A DNA stretch of 8,490 nt from an uncultured Burkholderiales bacterium (lineage in GTDB: Bacteria; Pseudomonadota; Gammaproteobacteria; Burkholderiales; Burkholderiaceae_E). Below, piece by piece: positions 7,073 through 8,490 of the stretch (position 1 is the first letter of the stretch; each line of letters begins with the position of its first letter). The notes beneath the pieces are model-generated. The model made no database searches and was not told the DNA's origin. It saw nothing but the letters and a program-made list of their open reading frames with translations. Position numbers and translations under genes: made by a program. The stretch covers positions 1 to 8,490 of the forward strand of contig CAIXXI010000369.1 in the NCBI GenBank assembly GCA_903923345.1. Reading direction: 5' to 3'.

Positions 7073-7124
7073 GGGTACGGGCCTAAAGTTTCCGAACCTC
7101 GCAGACTTTTCAGCCGAACCGACC

Positions 7125-7457
7125 ATGGACCTCAAGCTCACCCCGGCGATGCTCTCGACACTGCAAAACGCGGTGAAGGCCGGCGCGCCTTCGGTCAGCG
7201 GTGGGGTTTCGTCTGCAGCCGGTGCGGTGCCCGGTGGCTCGTTCTCCAATGCGCTGGGCGATGCGCTGAAGTCGGTCTCTCGCACACAGGAGCAGGCCAG
7301 TGACCTGCAACGCAAGTTCCAGACAGGCGCTGAGGGCGTGAGCCTGGAAGAGACGATGATTGCGATGCAAAAAGCCCAGATCGGGTTTCAGGCCGCATTG
7401 ACGGTTCGCAATCGGTTGGTCTCGGCCTATACCGACATCATGAACATGAGCGTCTAG
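7125..7457 (+). CDS. fliE: FliE, flagellar hook-basal body (MS ring-rod junction) protein
   Basis: FliE is a small exported protein that joins the rod to the MS ring and is the first rod protein secreted. The 110-residue product begins MDLKLTPAMLSTLQNAVKAG and has a Gly/Ser/Ala-rich middle. Its conserved helical C-terminal half contains FSNALGDALKSVSRTQ, VSLEETMIAMQKAQIGFQAA and LTVRNRLVSAYTDIMNMSV, diagnostic of the family. Length matches the usual 100-110 residues. It is divergent from fliF, as in E. coli, where fliE is a separate transcription unit. No clear Shine-Dalgarno sequence precedes the ATG (the upstream bases read CAGCCGAACCGACC). An internal ATG at codon 9 has no better site. It ends 58 bp before the convergent toxin gene, and that gap holds no convincing terminator. 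Confidence 0.96.
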   Translation: MDLKLTPAMLSTLQNAVKAGAPSVSGGVSSAAGAVPGGSFSNALGDALKSVSRTQEQASDLQRKFQTGAEGVSLEETMIAMQKAQIGFQAALTVRNRLVSAYTDIMNMSV

Positions 7458-7515
7458 AGGTTCGGCGGCCAATGAATGCAGCGGCGTCACGTACACGCTT
7501 GGTCATGCATTGCGC

Positions 7516-7935
7516 CTACCCTTCCCAGGGATTGATCACATCCACGCCGGCCGCCTGAAACGCTGAAACATCTCGCGTAGCGACCTTCATTGCCCGTGCT
7601 GCGGCGGTGGCGGCGATATAGGCATCTGCCTTGCCGATTACCTTGCCATCGGCTCTCGCTCGTGCCATCAGCGTCGCATAAGCGTTTGAAGCGTCCAGAT
7701 CGAAGGGCAGTACCCGTCCGTTAAAAGCCGGCAAAACCTCAGTTTCCAAACGATGCTGGTAGATCGAGCGCTTTTTTCCGTGCGGCATCGTCGCCACGCC
7801 GAAGCGCAACTCGGCCACGGTGATCGCCGACAAGCAGATCGTTTCAATCGCTTGCGCGTCGATCCAGGCCAATACGCGTGAATCAGGCTCGATCTTCCAC
7901 AGTTCAGAGATCACATTGGTATCGATGAGGATCAT
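7516..7935 (-). CDS. VapC/FitB-family PIN-domain toxin ribonuclease
   Basis: This is a type II toxin: a PIN-domain metal-dependent RNase, normally held inactive by its partner antitoxin. The 139-residue product has the full set of PIN acidic residues: Asp5 in MILIDTNVISELW, Glu42 in TVAELRFG, Asp104 in GKADAYIAATA, and Asp122 in VATRDVSAF. The start DTNVISELW and the end INPWEG are typical of the FitB branch. Length is usual for the family. The ATG overlaps the antitoxin stop (ATGA at 7935-7932) and GAGG lies 5 nt upstream, inside the antitoxin gene, so antitoxin and toxin are translationally coupled. RNA target unknown; VapC relatives cut tRNAs or rRNA, but that is not inferable here. The gene is intact with no missing catalytic residue, so the module is probably functional. 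It converges on fliE. Confidence 0.93.
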   Translation of the reverse strand: MILIDTNVISELWKIEPDSRVLAWIDAQAIETICLSAITVAELRFGVATMPHGKKRSIYQHRLETEVLPAFNGRVLPFDLDASNAYATLMARARADGKVIGKADAYIAATAAARAMKVATRDVSAFQAAGVDVINPWEG

Positions 7936-8189
7936 TCAAACCTCATCGGCTCGGCAGGGGTTGGGTCGCGCAACCGATTGAAGTGCTCGGCTTCGGCGTC
8001 GGTCAGGCCCCCGGCTTCACGGGCGATTGACGCAAGCATCGAGCCGAGCTTCAAGCGGCCTTCCGGCTTCGCGGCCTGCTCCAGGATGTCTCGAACCTCT
8101 GCCTCGGTGCTGCGGCCATGCTGGGCGGCTCGCACACGCAAGGCACGGTGCACGTCATCGGGCAGGTTTCTAATCGTCAGGGTTGCCAT
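7932..8189 (-). CDS. FitA/VapB-family ribbon-helix-helix antitoxin
   Basis: This is the antitoxin partner of the downstream PIN toxin: it binds and blocks the toxin and, as a dimer, represses its own promoter. The 85-residue product starts MATLTIRNLPDDVHRALRVR followed by AAQHGRSTEAEVRDILEQA. The TLTIRNLP beta strand and the two helices form a classic FitA-like ribbon-helix-helix DNA-binding domain (residues about 2-40). The C-terminal half, including LTDAEAEHFNRLRDPTPAEP, is the expected toxin-wrapping segment. The ATG at 8189 follows an AT-rich segment and has no Shine-Dalgarno sequence. A TATAAA at 8206-8201 would place transcription start only about 5 bases upstream, suggesting near-leaderless translation. 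Its stop overlaps the toxin start by four bases. Confidence 0.93.
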   Translation of the reverse strand: MATLTIRNLPDDVHRALRVRAAQHGRSTEAEVRDILEQAAKPEGRLKLGSMLASIAREAGGLTDAEAEHFNRLRDPTPAEPMRFE

Positions 8190-8250
8190 AGTGTCAAAAA
8201 TTTATAACGCTTTCAATGATGTCATTTTTGCATAATGACTTCATCTGTGA
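8190..8250 (-). promoter_or_regulatory. AT-rich promoter/operator segment of the toxin-antitoxin module
   Basis: This stretch is strikingly AT-rich against the GC-rich surroundings. On the minus strand it has a -10-like TATAAA at 8206-8201; no good -35 at normal spacing is visible. Two copies of ATGA-NN-TCAT (8216-8225 and 8235-8244, centres 19 bp apart) lie just upstream. A perfect inverted repeat GTCATT (8221-8226) / AATGAC (8234-8239) with a 7-nt spacer spans their inner halves. Type II antitoxins with ribbon-helix-helix domains bind such paired sites to autorepress; that role here is inference from position and symmetry. Confidence 0.6.
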
Positions 8251-8252
8251 AA

Positions 8253-8310
8253 GGCTGAATTGTTCGGCCGCGCCAACCTGTCCCGTTTGCCCTCACGGCT
8301 CGATTCAGCC
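8253..8310. repeat. 8-bp inverted repeat between the toxin-antitoxin module and the GST gene
   Basis: GGCTGAAT (8253-8260) and ATTCAGCC (8303-8310) are perfect inverted arms separated by 42 bases. No T run follows, so it is not an obvious terminator. It may be a long-range stem in an RNA or a pair of regulator half-sites; function unknown. Confidence 0.35.
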
Positions 8311-8347
8311 ACATGGGATGTCTTAAGCTGTCGGATTGACCTGACCC

Positions 8348-8370
8348 ATCGAGCAAGCGCTCGACTCGAT
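8348..8370. repeat. Short hairpin just before the GST start codon
   Basis: CGAGC (8350-8354) - AAGC - GCTCG (8359-8363) is a perfect stem-loop. ATCGAG (8348-8353) can alternatively pair with CTCGAT (8365-8370). It ends 6 bases before the GST ATG, so if transcribed it would sit in the ribosome-binding region. No terminator-like T run follows. Confidence 0.35.
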
Positions 8371-8376
8371 CCGACC

Positions 8377-8490
8377 ATGAAACTCATCAGTGCAACGCCC
8401 AGCCCTTATGCGCGCAAGGTTCGCATTCAGCTCATCGAAAAAGGGCTGCCCTTCGAGCTGATCACCGAGGTGCCCTGGAACAGCGACACC
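8377..8490 (+). CDS. Glutathione S-transferase family protein (partial, N-terminal 38 residues)
   Basis: The visible 38 residues begin MKLISATPSPYARKVRI and continue QLIEKGLPFELITEVPW. This is the thioredoxin-fold N-domain of bacterial cytosolic glutathione S-transferases: a first beta strand, the SPYARKVRI turn and helix carrying the likely catalytic Ser9 (or Tyr11), and a second strand FELITEV. Such proteins conjugate or transfer glutathione in the cytosol; the substrate cannot be told. The ATG at 8377 is chosen because the protein then starts exactly at the first beta strand, as usual for the family. No Shine-Dalgarno sequence is visible (TCGATCCGACC precedes). A small hairpin lies immediately upstream. 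The gene runs off the right edge, and its relation to the flagellar genes is only adjacency. Confidence 0.85.
   Translation, partial: MKLISATPSPYARKVRIQLIEKGLPFELITEVPWNSDT

Noticed and set aside
6972..7124. Divergent orientation of fliE and fliF as a novel arrangement
   Set aside because: The same arrangement, a separate fliE divergent from fliFGHIJK, is the standard layout in E. coli and Salmonella.
7458..7515. Terminator between the convergent fliE and toxin genes
   Set aside because: Only AATGCA/TGCATT arms of 6 bp with a long loop and no T run on either strand were found.
1..8490. CRISPR array, tRNA, rRNA, insertion sequence or prophage parts
   Set aside because: No regularly spaced repeats, tRNA-like folds, transposase or integrase frames or terminal inverted repeats were seen anywhere in the window.

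Overview
This window is a chromosomal piece of a GC-rich proteobacterium. It is dominated by a flagellar basal-body and export operon, followed by a small toxin-antitoxin module and the start of a glutathione S-transferase gene. From memory of the families, the FliF block around KVLFSNLSDRDGGAVVAALTQ, the FliG end (AGEISIGGGSEDAFV) and the GST start look most like betaproteobacteria (Burkholderiales and relatives). That placement is inference; no search was run.

Layout: on the minus strand, reading right to left, the order is fliF (6971-5340), fliG (5293-4298), fliH (4317-3652), fliI (3655-2183), fliJ (2166-1711), fliK (1714-347) and the first 77 codons of fliL (232 to beyond base 1). The genes are tightly packed: fliG/fliH overlap by 20 bases, fliH/fliI and fliJ/fliK share ATGA junctions, and fliI/fliJ are 16 bases apart. 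fliE (7125-7457) is divergent on the plus strand, with a 153-bp shared control region between fliE and fliF. This divergent fliE / fliFGHIJK / fliL order is the same as in E. coli and Salmonella, so it is not novel. fliK and fliL are separated by about 114 bp with a hairpin, which is where a fliL operon promoter or a processing/termination point would be expected.

How the genes work together: FliF forms the MS ring in the inner membrane. FliE joins the rod to that ring. FliG sits on FliF as the rotor torque ring. FliH, FliI and FliJ are the soluble ATPase complex of the flagellar type III export gate. FliK is the exported hook-length ruler that switches export specificity. FliL supports the stator around the rotor.

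Right of fliE is a FitAB/VapBC-type toxin-antitoxin pair on the minus strand (8189-7516), convergent with fliE. It is preceded by a markedly AT-rich promoter/operator segment with paired ATGA-NN-TCAT elements. At 8377 a plus-strand GST-family gene begins and runs off the window.

I found no convincing undescribed system. The points most worth checking are the fliH GTG start, the structure of the fliE-fliF control region (a central dyad flanked symmetrically by two -10-like hexamers, and a sigma-54-like site whose predicted start falls on the fliF ATG), and the operator-like repeats of the toxin-antitoxin module.
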